Positions 46,691 to 55,667 of a stretch of 55,667 nucleotides of DNA are shown one piece after another. The notes beneath the pieces are model-generated. The model ran no database searches and was not told where the DNA came from. It saw only the letters and a program-made list of their open reading frames with translations. The stretch covers positions 1 to 55,667 of the forward strand of contig DATAEK010000153.1 in NCBI GenBank assembly GCA_036258055.1, in the 5' to 3' direction. A program made the position numbers and the translations under genes. The stretch comes from DATAEK01 sp036258055 (lineage in GTDB: Bacteria; Acidobacteriota; Vicinamibacteria; Vicinamibacterales; 2-12-FULL-66-21). How positions within the stretch are numbered: position 1 is the stretch's first letter; each line of letters starts with the position of its first letter.

Positions 46691-49495
46691 CTAGGAGCCC
46701 GCCTTCGTCTTCGTCCGCTTCAGCTCCTGTTCGCGCTGCAGGAACGACACGCCATCCGTAATCCACGGCGCGGCGGTCTCGTTCTTGAGGTAGTGCCCGA
46801 ACCATTCCACGATCCGGCGATGGTAGTCGAGCTGATTCGCTTTCTTGCGAAGCCCGTGGTCCTCGCCCGCGTACACCACGAGCACCACGTCCTTCTTCGC
46901 GCGTCTTGCCACGTTGTAGAGCTCGACGCCCTGATGCCAGTGCACGGTGCCATCGTTGTCGCCGAACGCCACCATCAGCGGCGTCTTCATCGTCTGCACA
47001 CCGAAGACCGCCGAGTTCCTGACGTACGCCTGCAGATCCTCCCAGAGCGGCACTTCCATGCGCTGCTGGCCGGTCTCGATGTGATCGGTCTCGGCGATGC
47101 CCGAGCTCCAATGATGGTTGCCGTAATTCGAAACCAGGTCAGTGATCGGCGCGCCCGCAACCGCTGCGGCGAACAGGTCCGTGTGCGTCGCGAGAAACAC
47201 GGTATCGAAGCCACCCCACGAGTGACCAACAATGCCGACGCGCGCGGGATCAGCGACGCCCATGGCGATCGCACGTTTCACCGCCGCGCTGACACACTCG
47301 GCGACCGAGAGTCCGGGCTCGCGCGGACGAAAGACGATGTCCGGCTGGAGAAAGACGTAGCCGAGGCTGGTGAACACCGACGGGTTATACGGATCGCGTT
47401 CCGACGGACTGCTGTAACGGTGCACACCATCAGACAGCCGTTCGTACATGTACACGACCATCGGGTATTTCTTCCCGGGTTCGTATCCGGCGGGATAGAA
47501 CAGCGCGCCCTGCAGTCTGGCTCCCTTGTCCGTCTTGTACTCGATGACCTCCTCACGTCCCCAGGCGTAGTCGCTCTGGAACGCGTTGGTTGCGGTCACC
47601 TGTTTTGCGTTCTTCAGATCCGGACCGGCGACGAAAGCATCGGGAGAGTCCTGAAACGACTGGGCGACGTAGGCGTAGACATCGGCTTCCTTCGCGCGGC
47701 CAAGACGATCGATCATCCTGTCGTCGAGGATCAGCCGTGTGACCTGCTTCGAGGCCGGGTCCAGCCTCGCGTAGCCGGACTTCTTGCTCCACAGGCCGAA
47801 GAGGCTCAGGGTCAGCGGCTTCGTCGCGTCGATCCACTCTTCGTCGGGATTGAGGCGCGCGTAGCGGTGGCGCAGCTGCTCCGCCGCGCCATCCGTCAGG
47901 CGTATCGCGTCACCGCCCGCCGAGGGCACCTGCCAGATGTCGAACCGGTCGTAGATCAGGACCGACTCGTCGTTCTTCGTCCAGCCGGCGACGCCGAACG
48001 GTGGCTTCTGCCGGATCGTCGCGTCTGACTCGCGATCGATGAACCCCCCAACCGCGTTCTTTCCGACGTTGACGATCGTCCGCGTGGTCGTGTCCACGGT
48101 CCAGTACTGATCACCGCTCAGGAAGAGCAGGTATCGGCCGGCAGGTCCAGCCTGAAGATACTGGTCCTCGATTCTGTCCTTGACCTTCGTTCGCGTGCCG
48201 GTCTCGAGATCGACGAGGTAGAGATCCGCGGCTGGCCGGCCGATGCTTCGATCCATGGCGTAGGCCGTCCAGTTGACGGCGTAGGCGAGCTTGGTGTGCC
48301 GGATGGGTGTGATCCGTTCGAGCGGTTCGGTCCCCAGCGGCACGAGCCGATTGGAATCCAGATGCCACGCGCTGAGAATGTTCCGCTGCCGATCGCCGCG
48401 CGCGTTCAACTTCTGCCTCGGCATGACGTCGATGTCGTGCGGATGCCAGACGTCGACCGCTGCCGCTTCCTCGGTCGCGTTGCCATCCTCACCGTCCGTC
48501 CCCTTCTTCTTCGCGTCCGGCGGCTTCTCGTTCCACGTCCCGATCCCCAGAAACACGATGCGCCCGTCGTCTGACCACGACGGCCGTCGGTAGCCGACCG
48601 TGCGCATGCCTGCGGGGACACCGCCGGACGATGCGGGATCGAAGGTCACCAGGCGCGCGGCTGGGTCGTTCAGGCCGCGCCACCCGATCGCGATGTGGGT
48701 CGGGCCGTCCCGACGCTCATCGTCTTTCGAGCGCAGGACGGCGAGATCGTCAGCCTCCTTGCGCCAGCTCAACCCCGAGTAGATCGCGGCCGAGGAGTCG
48801 AGCGCCCGGAGCGACCCGTTCGAGGGATCGAAGAGCTGAACGCCGTTGCCGGTTTTGTCCTCCGCCGCGATCGCGAACGCGAGCAAACGGCCCTTGTCCT
48901 GCCAGGCAAATTCAGAGACGTTGCCGAACGTCGTATCGCGTCCCGTCTTCAAGTCCCGGACGACGAGCGTCGCGCCGGCGGGTTCCTCGTCGTCGGGTGC
49001 CGGTTGATCCTTCTGATCCTTGCGTTCGGGAGCGTAGCGCTTCATGGCCAGGTGCGTTCCGGCCGCGTCGAAGGCGAACGATTCGATCGCGTCGACGGTG
49101 GTCGTCTCGCCGTCCTCCAGATGGACGACTCCCAACTTGCGCTGAATCGGCTTCTTGTCCTTTCGCAGTTTTTCTTCCTGTGATTCGGAGTAGCCGATCG
49201 CGAAGGCCGCCCACTGTGAGTCGGCTGAAAACGCGACGTTCGATCCAAACGCCGCCGTCCGCGTCGTGCCATCCGCGATGCGCGCGAAGCGAATCTCGTT
49301 GTTGCGGTTCGATCGGTTGATGCCATACGCGATCCAGTGTCCGTCCGGTGAGAGCCCACCGCGCGGGAACGCGACGAGCGTTTCCCATTTGCCGAAGTCA
49401 GCGGACGTGGCAGGCGCTTTGGTTTGAGCGCTGGCCGCGATCGTCAGGGCGGCCGCCATCGTGGTCGTGAAGATCAGGGCGCGGGTCGGGAACAT
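46691..49495 (-). CDS. Secreted S9 family prolyl-oligopeptidase-like serine peptidase
   Basis: A 934-residue exported peptidase. A signal peptide ends near residue 25 (AASAQT). The central part is a beta-propeller with WSDDGRIVFLG-type blades. The C-terminal hydrolase domain has S759 in GHSWGG, D848 in GDNDGT and H880 in EDHGLRKK. The long product and GHSWGGFDT motif fit the acyl-aminoacyl peptidase/DPP-like branch. ATG 49495 is chosen; the 60 extra upstream codons are arginine-rich and overlap the small gene to the right. It is a second S9 peptidase, not closely similar to the one at 15607. Confidence 0.92.
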   Translation of the reverse strand: MFPTRALIFTTTMAAALTIAASAQTKAPATSADFGKWETLVAFPRGGLSPDGHWIAYGINRSNRNNEIRFARIADGTTRTAAFGSNVAFSADSQWAAFAIGYSESQEEKLRKDKKPIQRKLGVVHLEDGETTTVDAIESFAFDAAGTHLAMKRYAPERKDQKDQPAPDDEEPAGATLVVRDLKTGRDTTFGNVSEFAWQDKGRLLAFAIAAEDKTGNGVQLFDPSNGSLRALDSSAAIYSGLSWRKEADDLAVLRSKDDERRDGPTHIAIGWRGLNDPAARLVTFDPASSGGVPAGMRTVGYRRPSWSDDGRIVFLGIGTWNEKPPDAKKKGTDGEDGNATEEAAAVDVWHPHDIDVMPRQKLNARGDRQRNILSAWHLDSNRLVPLGTEPLERITPIRHTKLAYAVNWTAYAMDRSIGRPAADLYLVDLETGTRTKVKDRIEDQYLQAGPAGRYLLFLSGDQYWTVDTTTRTIVNVGKNAVGGFIDRESDATIRQKPPFGVAGWTKNDESVLIYDRFDIWQVPSAGGDAIRLTDGAAEQLRHRYARLNPDEEWIDATKPLTLSLFGLWSKKSGYARLDPASKQVTRLILDDRMIDRLGRAKEADVYAYVAQSFQDSPDAFVAGPDLKNAKQVTATNAFQSDYAWGREEVIEYKTDKGARLQGALFYPAGYEPGKKYPMVVYMYERLSDGVHRYSSPSERDPYNPSVFTSLGYVFLQPDIVFRPREPGLSVAECVSAAVKRAIAMGVADPARVGIVGHSWGGFDTVFLATHTDLFAAAVAGAPITDLVSNYGNHHWSSGIAETDHIETGQQRMEVPLWEDLQAYVRNSAVFGVQTMKTPLMVAFGDNDGTVHWHQGVELYNVARRAKKDVVLVVYAGEDHGLRKKANQLDYHRRIVEWFGHYLKNETAAPWITDGVSFLQREQELKRTKTKAGS

Positions 49496-49560
49496 GGCTT
49501 TCTCTCTCGTTCTAGAGTTCTCTGGTGCTGCGGGTCCTAAGGTTCTAACACGTCCTGGCT

Positions 49561-49932
49561 TTACTCCTGGCCTCCTCTTTTCGGGAGGACCGCTTGCTGC
49601 GTGCCGTCGTCCCGCAGTAACTCGACGTAGAGCGGCCCCGAGCCGAGGAGGCCGAGCATGGCATAGGTGCCCCACGTGGCGCGATTTACGGCGACGAACC
49701 GCGCGTGTTCGCTGGGCGCCAGAGTCAAGTCGATGGTCTTCCAGACGAGCGTGTTGTGGACGCGGACCCGATGTTCACCGGGTGCGACGCGGTGCGTCAC
49801 CGTCTCCCCGTACATCAGGGTCGCGACCTTCTGTCCGTCGATAGACACGATCAACTGACGCTGCTGGACGTCGCGCGGTGAGGCTCGCGTGACGGTGATG
49901 GATGCGGACTCTGACTCAGGCGGCTGCGGCAC
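49561..49932 (-). CDS. Small beta-rich protein of unknown function
   Basis: A 123-residue product from a GTG, read in the direction of the S9 gene and 65 bases ahead of it. It starts with ITVTRASPRD and a beta-rich core VSIDGQKVATLMYGETVTHRVAPGEHRVRVHN that resembles a PEGA-like or transthyretin-like small domain, followed by LTLAPSEHARFVAVN and a hydrophobic segment (GTYAMLGLLGSGPLYVELL) near the end. No family is recognised. The beta pattern and the codon use suggest a real gene. Confidence 0.65.
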   Translation of the reverse strand: MPQPPESESASITVTRASPRDVQQRQLIVSIDGQKVATLMYGETVTHRVAPGEHRVRVHNTLVWKTIDLTLAPSEHARFVAVNRATWGTYAMLGLLGSGPLYVELLRDDGTQQAVLPKRGGQE

Positions 49933-50032
49933 GAGAGGATTCTGCCGTGTGATCGGTGCGCGAGGCTAGTGCCTGTCCTCGTCGAAGCCGTCGCTTGCAC
50001 GAACCGTCGATTTCTTCTACGATGCAGTGCAA

Positions 50033-50371
50033 ATGACGCGTTCGGATACCCTCGGCGAATTCGAGCAGCTCGTCCTGCTCGCGATCGTGCGGCTGGGCGA
50101 GGGGGCCTACGGCACCACGATTCGGCGTGAAATCGAACAGCACACGTCGCGGACTATCGCCGTCGGCGCACTGTATACCGCCCTCGACCGGCTCGAGCGC
50201 AAGGGCTACGTCGCGTCGTCGATGTCGGACCCCACGCCGCAGCGGGGCGGGCGCGCGAAGCGCCATTTTCGACTGCGGCCGGCCGGTGCGGCGGCCCTCA
50301 GACGATCCCGGGACGCGCTGGCGCGGATGTGGGCCGGCGTCGGCGCTGACGCGCTGCGAGTTCGGGGATGA
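50033..50371 (+). CDS. PadR-family transcriptional regulator
   Basis: A 112-residue winged-helix regulator. It begins LGEFEQLVLLAIVRLGEGAYG, has the recognition segment GALYTALDRLERKGYVAS and the GGRAKRHFRLRPAGAAAL wing, all typical of PadR. The ATG at 50033 is chosen; a GTG at 50027 in the same frame would add two residues. It overlaps the ADOP gene by four bases (ATGA). In Acidobacteriota such PadR genes commonly precede duplicated-permease genes and probably repress them. Confidence 0.93.
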   Translation: MTRSDTLGEFEQLVLLAIVRLGEGAYGTTIRREIEQHTSRTIAVGALYTALDRLERKGYVASSMSDPTPQRGGRAKRHFRLRPAGAAALRRSRDALARMWAGVGADALRVRG

Positions 50372-53019
50372 CGCCTCCACGTCTCGCGCTCTGGCTGCTC
50401 ACGCGGTCGCTCGACGTCGGCGAACGGGAGGCCGTCCTCGGCGACGTCCTCGAAGAGTTCCAGGCGCTGTCAGCCGTGGATCGGCGTGAAGCGCGTCGGT
50501 GGATCTGGCGTCAAACGCGGCGGTCGATCTGGCCCAATCTCGTGCGGCGGGCGCGCACACGCGGCGTGCCGGCGGAACCTGCAGCGGGAGGAGCTCGCGC
50601 CATGGACGGATTCGTCACCGATCTCCGCTTCGCGCTCCGCCAGATGCGGCGCCAGCCGCTGACGGCGGTCGTCGGTCTTCTGTCGCTCGGCGCCGGACTT
50701 GGGCTGAACCTGCTGCTCTTCACGATCGCCAACGGGATCCTGTTTCGTCCGCTGCCGCTGCACCAGCCGAATCAGCTCGCGTTGCTGCTCCTGCAACGTG
50801 AGAGCGGGGTGAATCACAACTTCTCGTATCCGGCCTACGCGGGGTTGCGCGACGCCACGCAGTCGCTCGAATCGTTGGTGGCGTACAGCCAGGCCGAAGC
50901 CTCGGCCGCAAGTGCCGCCGGTTCGGAACCCGTCAACGGCGAAGTCGTCTCCGGCAACTTCTTCTCCGCCCTTGGCGTACCGATGCGGGCGGGCCGAGGC
51001 CTGATGCCGGACGACGATCGCCCCGCGGCGATGCCCGCAGCCGTCATCTCGGAGCGAATGTGGAGGGATCGCTTCGGCGCCGCGCCGCTCTCCGGGCAGA
51101 CCATTACCCTCAGCGGCGATGCGTACACCATCGTGGGCGTCACTGCCGACGAGTTCCGCGGGATGCAGCTGGGACGGTCGGCGGCGTTCTGGGTTCCGCT
51201 GTCGAAGAGCGCCACGATTGTGGGCGGTGACTTCGTCGCCCGCCCCACCGTGTCGTGGCTGACGCTCATCGGACGCGTGCGCGCCGGTCAGCGCACTGAA
51301 GCCGCGCGCGGCGAGCTCGATGCGATCGTGAAGGGCATCCTGCGCGCACAGGGACGTGCGAGCGAGTCGATGATCCTTGCCCCAGGGTTACGAGGGGATT
51401 CTGCGCTGGCGGAGCAATTGGGATCGCCGCTCCTCCTCCTCATGACGGCCGGTGCGCTCGTGCTGATCGTCTCGTGCATCAACGTCGCGAACCTGCAGCT
51501 CGTTCGAATCGAGTCGCGGCGTCTGGAGCTCGCGGTTCGTGCGGCACTCGGCGCACGGCGTACCCAGCTCTGGCGGCTCCTGATCCTCGACGGTGGGCTG
51601 CTGGCGATCGGAGCGACCGCCGCAGCGCTGGCTCTGGCGGCAATGGCGAAAGAGCAGGCGGTTTCGCTCATCGCGCTGTACGGCCAGCCGGTGACGCTTG
51701 CTACCCCGATCGATCTCCGTGTCGGGTTGTTTGCCGGCCTGCTGGCTCTCGCATCGATCGCAGTCATCACGACGCTTTCGAGCTGGCAGGTGCTTCGACG
51801 TCAGCCTTTCCTTGGCCTGGGGGACGGACGCACCATGACCACGTCCAGGCGCGCGCTTCACCGCGGGCTCGTGGTGGTCCAGTTCGCTGTGTCGATGGCG
51901 CTCGTGACCGGCGCGCTGCTGCTCGTGAGGACGCTCGATCGCCTTCGCGGCTCAGATCTGGGGTTCGAGACAGGGCGCGTGGCGCTCGTCGAGGTCTCAC
52001 CGGAGATGGGTCGGCTGTCTTCGGATCGCAGCCTGGCGTACTTCGACGAAGCGATCCGTAAGACCGCCTCGGTCCCCGGGGTCGAGAGCGTTGCCGTCGG
52101 CCACGTCATGCCGTTCGATTTCGGCGGATCGCGCACCAGCATCGACGTCGCGGGGTACCGGCCCGGTGCCGACGAAGACATGGAGCTGAACTTCCTGCGA
52201 GTGACCCCCGCGTACTTCGACACGCTGCGGATTCCGCTCCGGCAGGGACGTTTCTTCGACGACCGTGATCGTGGGGGTCAGCCGCTCCGCATCATCGTCA
52301 ACGACACCATGGCGCGGCGGTACTGGCCTGGGAAATCGCCGATTGGACAGTTCGTGCGGTTCGATAACCGGCAACCGTTCAACATCGAGGTCGTGGGCGT
52401 GGTGCCCGACGTGCACTACCGCATGGTGCGTGAAGAGCCGCAACCGTCGTTCTACATTCCGCTCGCGCAGATGCCAGCGGCGGCCGGCGTCCTTCACGTG
52501 CGCTTCGGGAGCGATCCCTCAGAGCGGCTCGAAGAGCTGCGCCGCGTGATCGCCTCGATCGATCCGGCGGTGCCGGTGATGCGTATCGGCACGCTCGCGA
52601 ACCAGATCGAGCGCAACATCTCGGAGGAGCGGATGGCGGGAGTGATCGGCGTCACCCTCGCCAGTGTCGCGTTGGTGCTGGCCACGGCCGGCCTCTACGC
52701 AACGATGGCATTCGTGGTGGGGCGGCGCACGCGCGAGATTGGCGTGCGGGTGGCGCTCGGCGCACGTGGAGCGGACGTCCGCCGGCTGGTGCTCGGCGAG
52801 GGTCTTGCGCTCGTTGCGGGCGGGGTCCTCGCCGGGCTCGCGTTCGCCATCTGGATCGGGCACGCGCTCAGGAATCAGCTCTATGGTGTGAGCGCCACCG
52901 ATCTCGTCAGCCTCGGAGGTGCGGCGGCCGTGCTCGCGGTGGCCGCCGTAATCGCGGGATGGCTCCCCGCGCGTCGTGCGGCCGCGGTCGATCCGGTCGT
53001 CGCTCTGCGCGAGTCTTAG
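50368..53019 (+). CDS. ADOP-family (MacB-like) ABC transporter permease
   Basis: An 883-residue membrane protein. The N-terminal 80 residues (LTRSLDVGEREAVLGDVLEEF region) form the permease prefix domain that is characteristic of this group. Then come two FtsX/MacB-like halves, each with a periplasmic MacB core: first span about 111-130, the PVNGEVVSGNFFSALG region, four or so spans around 360-480, the second core with the DRGGQPLRIIVNDTMARRYWPG segment, and last spans ending in WLPARRAAAVDPVVALRES, the standard C-terminus of MacB permeases. No ATPase gene follows, consistent with an orphan permease. Exported substrate unknown. Confidence 0.93.
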   Translation: MTPPRLALWLLTRSLDVGEREAVLGDVLEEFQALSAVDRREARRWIWRQTRRSIWPNLVRRARTRGVPAEPAAGGARAMDGFVTDLRFALRQMRRQPLTAVVGLLSLGAGLGLNLLLFTIANGILFRPLPLHQPNQLALLLLQRESGVNHNFSYPAYAGLRDATQSLESLVAYSQAEASAASAAGSEPVNGEVVSGNFFSALGVPMRAGRGLMPDDDRPAAMPAAVISERMWRDRFGAAPLSGQTITLSGDAYTIVGVTADEFRGMQLGRSAAFWVPLSKSATIVGGDFVARPTVSWLTLIGRVRAGQRTEAARGELDAIVKGILRAQGRASESMILAPGLRGDSALAEQLGSPLLLLMTAGALVLIVSCINVANLQLVRIESRRLELAVRAALGARRTQLWRLLILDGGLLAIGATAAALALAAMAKEQAVSLIALYGQPVTLATPIDLRVGLFAGLLALASIAVITTLSSWQVLRRQPFLGLGDGRTMTTSRRALHRGLVVVQFAVSMALVTGALLLVRTLDRLRGSDLGFETGRVALVEVSPEMGRLSSDRSLAYFDEAIRKTASVPGVESVAVGHVMPFDFGGSRTSIDVAGYRPGADEDMELNFLRVTPAYFDTLRIPLRQGRFFDDRDRGGQPLRIIVNDTMARRYWPGKSPIGQFVRFDNRQPFNIEVVGVVPDVHYRMVREEPQPSFYIPLAQMPAAAGVLHVRFGSDPSERLEELRRVIASIDPAVPVMRIGTLANQIERNISEERMAGVIGVTLASVALVLATAGLYATMAFVVGRRTREIGVRVALGARGADVRRLVLGEGLALVAGGVLAGLAFAIWIGHALRNQLYGVSATDLVSLGGAAAVLAVAAVIAGWLPARRAAAVDPVVALRES

Positions 53020-53026
53020 ATCAGTT

Positions 53027-53069
53027 GGCCGCGGGGGGGCCCCCACCCCCGCGGCCTGCCAGCGCTCGC
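53027..53069. repeat. Convergent-gap hairpin repeat, copy D (truncated)
   Basis: Begins 8 bases after the ADOP stop, in the 106-base gap before the converging ybjQ-like gene. Hairpin 1 (53027-53056) has a stem of about 11 bp, starting GGCCGCGGGG, around GGCCCCCA. It is followed by CTGCCAGCGCTCGCGTTA, as in the start of copies A and B, and then the similarity stops, so hairpin 2 and the rest are missing. Confidence 0.82.
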
Positions 53070-53125
53070 GTTATTCTGTGTTGCATGCGGACAGCGGACG
53101 GCGGATCGCGACGCCGTTTCTCTCG

Positions 53126-53443
53126 TCAGCACACGACCGCGGTTCCGCTGACGGCGACCATCAACATGCCGTTGTTCTGCCCGAGCACTTCGTAGTCGAT
53201 GTCCACGCCGATCACGGCGTTGGCGCCGAGGCCTTCGGCCTTCTTCTGCATCTCCGCAAGCGCCACCTCTCGCGCTTCCGCCAGGCCCCGCTCGTAAGTC
53301 GCCGATCGGCCGCCGACGATGTCGCGCACCGCGGCGAACATGTCGCGAAAAACGTTCGCGCCGATGATCGCTTCACCGGTGACGACCCCGAGGTACCGGC
53401 TCACGGGACGACCTTCCACGACGGACGTTGTGCTGACAAGCAT
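53126..53443 (-). CDS. YbjQ-family protein (UPF0145)
   Basis: A 105-residue protein with the YbjQ pattern: MLVSTTSVVEG, YLGVVTGEAIIGANVFRDMFA, DIVGGRSATYE, ANAVIGVDIDYE and MLMVAVSGTAV. It matches E. coli YbjQ in length and in the position of these blocks. The function is unknown; the family is sometimes labelled a heavy-metal-binding domain. The ATG at 53443 is chosen over 53476 because YbjQ proteins start at this point. Confidence 0.92.
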   Translation of the reverse strand: MLVSTTSVVEGRPVSRYLGVVTGEAIIGANVFRDMFAAVRDIVGGRSATYERGLAEAREVALAEMQKKAEGLGANAVIGVDIDYEVLGQNNGMLMVAVSGTAVVC

Positions 53444-53547
53444 GGATGTGATGTGCTCCAGGTTGAGGGCGCGCATGCGGACGCGCTATTGGGTACTACG
53501 ATGCGCCGTACCCGCGGTTCCCGGACGGTCGAGGTGAAGGTCAGCAC

Positions 53548-54354
53548 TCAGGGATTCGGATCGATCGAAGCCAGCCTGCGTTCGACTTCGGCGATATCCG
53601 CCCGTCGTGACAGATCCAGAATTCCTGCTTCGAGTGGCACCGTCCGGAAGCGTTTCTTCATCGTACGGATCGCATAGCGCACCGCGTTCGGCAGCTCGAG
53701 CTCGCCGCGACCCGACGGCGGCACCCGCGCGCAGGCCTCGAATATCGACGCGTCGAACCGCCAGCAGTTCATGCTGACGAAATAGCTGGACCCGAACGAG
53801 GCGAGCGTCTCCGCATCGGGTTTCTCGACGATGTCCTCGAGCGATCCGTCAGCACCGATGACGAGGACGGCGTACTGCGCCATCCGATCCGCCGACACGT
53901 TCCCGAGCCGCAGCAGAGAGGCGCGATCGAAGACGGGAAGACCCGGTCCGTCGAGTGCGACGAGCGCCCGAACAACCTCGGGCGGGTAATAGTTGTCGGA
54001 GTTCAGCGCGAGAAATGGATCGTCGCCGGCAAACTCCCGGGCCGACATCAGCGCGTTGGCGGTACCGAGCGGTGCGTCCTGCACGGCAAAGTCGATCGTC
54101 AGGCGCGACGGTGGATGCTCGCGATCGTAATGGTCTCGAATGGAATCGTGCTCTGGTCCGACAATGAGGCAGACGTGGCTGACGCCGCCGTCAGCCAGCG
54201 CGCTGAGAACGTAATCGAGAAAGGGACGGCGAAACGGGATCATCGCCTTGAGCCCGAGATCGGCCATCCGGGACTGGGCGGAAGCAACGGTCGCCCGATC
54301 GTCGGCCTGCTGCATGCGAGTGCCTTTCCCGCGCGCGAGGACGACCGCCTTCAT
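53548..54354 (-). CDS. Sugar-phosphate nucleotidyltransferase (RmlA/GlmU-like)
   Basis: A 268-residue enzyme. The N-terminal signature is KAVVLARGKGTRMQ, in which R replaces the more usual A in the LAxGxGTR loop, followed by K36 of the KAMIP segment, LNSDNYYP (metal-binding Asp), VEKP and a C-terminal region that lacks a hexapeptide helix. It transfers a nucleotide to a sugar-1-phosphate. Without neighbouring sugar genes the sugar cannot be assigned. It sits 104 bases upstream of the ybjQ-like gene start on the same strand. Confidence 0.85.
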   Translation of the reverse strand: MKAVVLARGKGTRMQQADDRATVASAQSRMADLGLKAMIPFRRPFLDYVLSALADGGVSHVCLIVGPEHDSIRDHYDREHPPSRLTIDFAVQDAPLGTANALMSAREFAGDDPFLALNSDNYYPPEVVRALVALDGPGLPVFDRASLLRLGNVSADRMAQYAVLVIGADGSLEDIVEKPDAETLASFGSSYFVSMNCWRFDASIFEACARVPPSGRGELELPNAVRYAIRTMKKRFRTVPLEAGILDLSRRADIAEVERRLASIDPNP

Positions 54355-54444
54355 CTCAGGGAGTATAGGGTGACACGGATGTGAGTGCTGTTGAGCTGTT
54401 CGTCATCAGACGTCTGCCTGTAGAATCGGCGCGCCGATCACCCA

Positions 54445-54708
54445 ATGACAGAGCGTGGCCCGCACAGCACCGGCAAGGATCAGCCCACGGGCGACGGTGG
54501 CCAGGTACGCCTCGTCTGGCAGGATGGTCCGTTTCGGCTGGAGTGTGTCGGCCGGATGGACGCGCTTCGTCTGCGCGTGTTCGAAGCCGGCGAGCTCCAG
54601 GCGCAGGAAAGCGTCTCGTCGGCCGAAGCCGCGTATCAGCGTGGCCGTGAAATCTGTGCACGGATCATCCGCAACCGCGAGCGGGAGTACGGAAGAGACT
54701 CGGCGTGA
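54445..54708 (+). CDS. Small protein of unknown function
   Basis: An 87-residue product with a disordered Gly/Thr-rich start and a beta-hairpin and helix core (VRLVWQDGPFRLECVGRM, FEAGELQAQESVSS) ending in a charged helix ICARIIRNREREYG. It is divergent from the nucleotidyltransferase gene. No family is recognised. The start lacks a clear ribosome binding site. Plausible but not certain to be expressed. Confidence 0.5.
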   Translation: MTERGPHSTGKDQPTGDGGQVRLVWQDGPFRLECVGRMDALRLRVFEAGELQAQESVSSAEAAYQRGREICARIIRNREREYGRDSA

Positions 54709-54867
54709 TCCGTCGAGGCTGGAAGGACGCGAGCTGACGGAGGCACTCGAAGCCGTGGAGGAGGCCCGCCGACATCAGCGGGTCTGGCCCGAGCGCGCGT
54801 CAGCTCTGAGAATCAGACGCTGCTCGCCATTGAATAGTTGGACGCGCGGGCTGTGACGGAATGTGAA

Positions 54868-54916
54868 GAGGGGTGACCGGACGGGGGACCTTACGTCGCC
54901 GCCGGTCACGCCCCTC
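54868..54916 (+). terminator. Hairpin after the small ORF
   Basis: GAGGGGTGACCGG (54868-54880) pairs with CCGGTCACGCCCCTC (54902-54916), with a two-base bulge and a 21-base loop. It follows the 54445 gene by about 160 bases and precedes the phosphatase gene by 178 bases. There is no T-run, so a structured leader or another type of element is equally possible. The rest of 54709-55093 holds nothing I can support. Confidence 0.4.
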
Positions 54917-55093
54917 TCAGGTGGTGCTCATGTCTGTTCCAAAGGACGTGCCGTGCGGAATGGCCCGTAAGTGGTTGCGGGCGCGTGCACCTGCACCAGG
55001 CGTCTTGCTCGCACCAGATTTGACTCTGGCCCCGTCCCGAACTCGGCCCATTCCTGGTCACAGCTCCACCATTGCAATCGCCGATAATGCCGG

Positions 55094-55667
55094 ATGCGAC
55101 GTCTTGCGCTGGCTGGGCCTGTACTCCTCCTCCTATGTTCGATAGTTGATGCGCACGCAGCGACGCGCATTCGCATCATGCCGCCCGACCGCGGCACGCT
55201 CGCCGTCGGCCAGCGCTTCGATCTGCGCGTCGAAGCGACTTCGGACGGTCGCGAGCCGCCGCACGACCTCGTCGTGCTCGTCAACGGCGTGGACATCACG
55301 GCGCGAAACATGCTGGATCCGGGAGTCGGCGGTGAGCGCGGCGCCGGCGGAGTGGGCGCGACGGCATCCACGCTTCCGCCGATCCAGCGGGCGGTAGCGG
55401 CGCCGCCGAACACCACCAACTTCCTGCTTCGCGACTACAGCGTGAACCGCGCGGGTCCACTCGCGATCGAGGCGAAGACGGCTGACGGCGCGCGGGCGAG
55501 CGTGCAGCTGACCGTCGAAGGCTGGGCCGGCGGCGGCAGCTCACCGCGAGCGCGCAATCTCATCCTGCTGCTCGGCGACGGGATGGGTGCGGCCCATCGC
55601 ACAGCCGCGAGAATCGTGTCAAAGGGCGTCCGCGACGGCAAGGCGCTTGGACATTTGTCGATGGATA
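55094..55667 (+). CDS. Alkaline phosphatase family protein, partial (cut by window end)
   Basis: Open from ATG 55094 to the last base with no stop. The first 191 codons give a signal peptide (LALAGPVLLLLCSIVDAHA), an Ig-like beta domain (about 25-140), then NLILLLGDGMGAAHRTAARI, the opening of an alkaline phosphatase domain. LGDGMG contains the first metal-binding Asp. The nucleophilic residue and the rest of the active site lie outside the window. Secreted phosphomonoesterase activity is likely by family. Confidence 0.85.
   Translation, partial: MRRLALAGPVLLLLCSIVDAHAATRIRIMPPDRGTLAVGQRFDLRVEATSDGREPPHDLVVLVNGVDITARNMLDPGVGGERGAGGVGATASTLPPIQRAVAAPPNTTNFLLRDYSVNRAGPLAIEAKTADGARASVQLTVEGWAGGGSSPRARNLILLLGDGMGAAHRTAARIVSKGVRDGKALGHLSMD

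Noticed and set aside
54455..54856. A longer overlapping frame after the small ORF that ends in a helical-looking segment
   Set aside because: The first part is an Arg/Ser-rich shadow of the 54445 gene and no start signal supports the rest as a separate gene.

Overview
This is a GC-rich, densely coded bacterial chromosome segment with no rRNA, tRNA, phage or plasmid genes that I could recognise. The gene repertoire suggests an Acidobacteriota lineage of the Vicinamibacteria type: long Ser/Thr kinases with C-terminal propeller or TPR sensors, a PadR regulator coupled to a duplicated-permease (ADOP/MacB-like) protein, many secreted S9, M16 and M36 peptidases, and a large Asp-box (VPS10/sortilin-like) protein. 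The taxonomic assignment is inference from gene content only.

Layout. 1-262: a 121-bp tandem repeat in front of a tightly overlapping lysine operon dapA-dapD-M20 desuccinylase (263-2987). 3035-9760: a secreted HExxH protein, then two Ser/Thr kinases converging tail to tail. 9933-14868: an unknown protein, then a creD-like gene divergent from a response regulator/histidine kinase pair. 14865-15612: a REP-associated transposase (RAYT) bracketed by REP palindromes in opposite orientation. 15607-29918: a DPP IV-like peptidase, a TauE/SafE permease, a 9-bp minisatellite arranged as a giant inverted repeat, the Asp-box protein, an M36 peptidase with CARDB repeats, a Tat-type metallo-beta-lactamase-fold enzyme and an M16 peptidase. 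29957-34101: two overlapping paralogous envelope genes. 34543-41329: an M20 amidohydrolase, gene remnants, a second MBL-fold hydrolase, a secreted unknown and a RidA-methyltransferase-cyclodeaminase-truA operon. 41448-49932: a copper-type P-ATPase, a GH63 glucosidase, an S9 peptidase and a small unknown. 50033-55667: PadR plus ADOP permease, YbjQ, a nucleotidyltransferase, a small ORF, and the start of an alkaline phosphatase cut by the window end.

Gene cooperation. The dap genes convert aspartate semialdehyde-derived intermediates toward diaminopimelate. The exported peptidases suggest a proteolytic, nutrient-scavenging envelope. The creD/two-component cluster and the two kinases are sensory modules.

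The most interesting signal is in the gaps. The window has eight convergent gene junctions. Two have almost no gap (8 bp apart, and stops overlapping on a CTAG). The other six all carry palindromic repeats: four carry one family of hairpins with a constant loop and changing stems, and two carry RAYT-type REPs. The REP next to the histidine kinase and the one next to the DPP IV gene each supply the stop codon of that gene.
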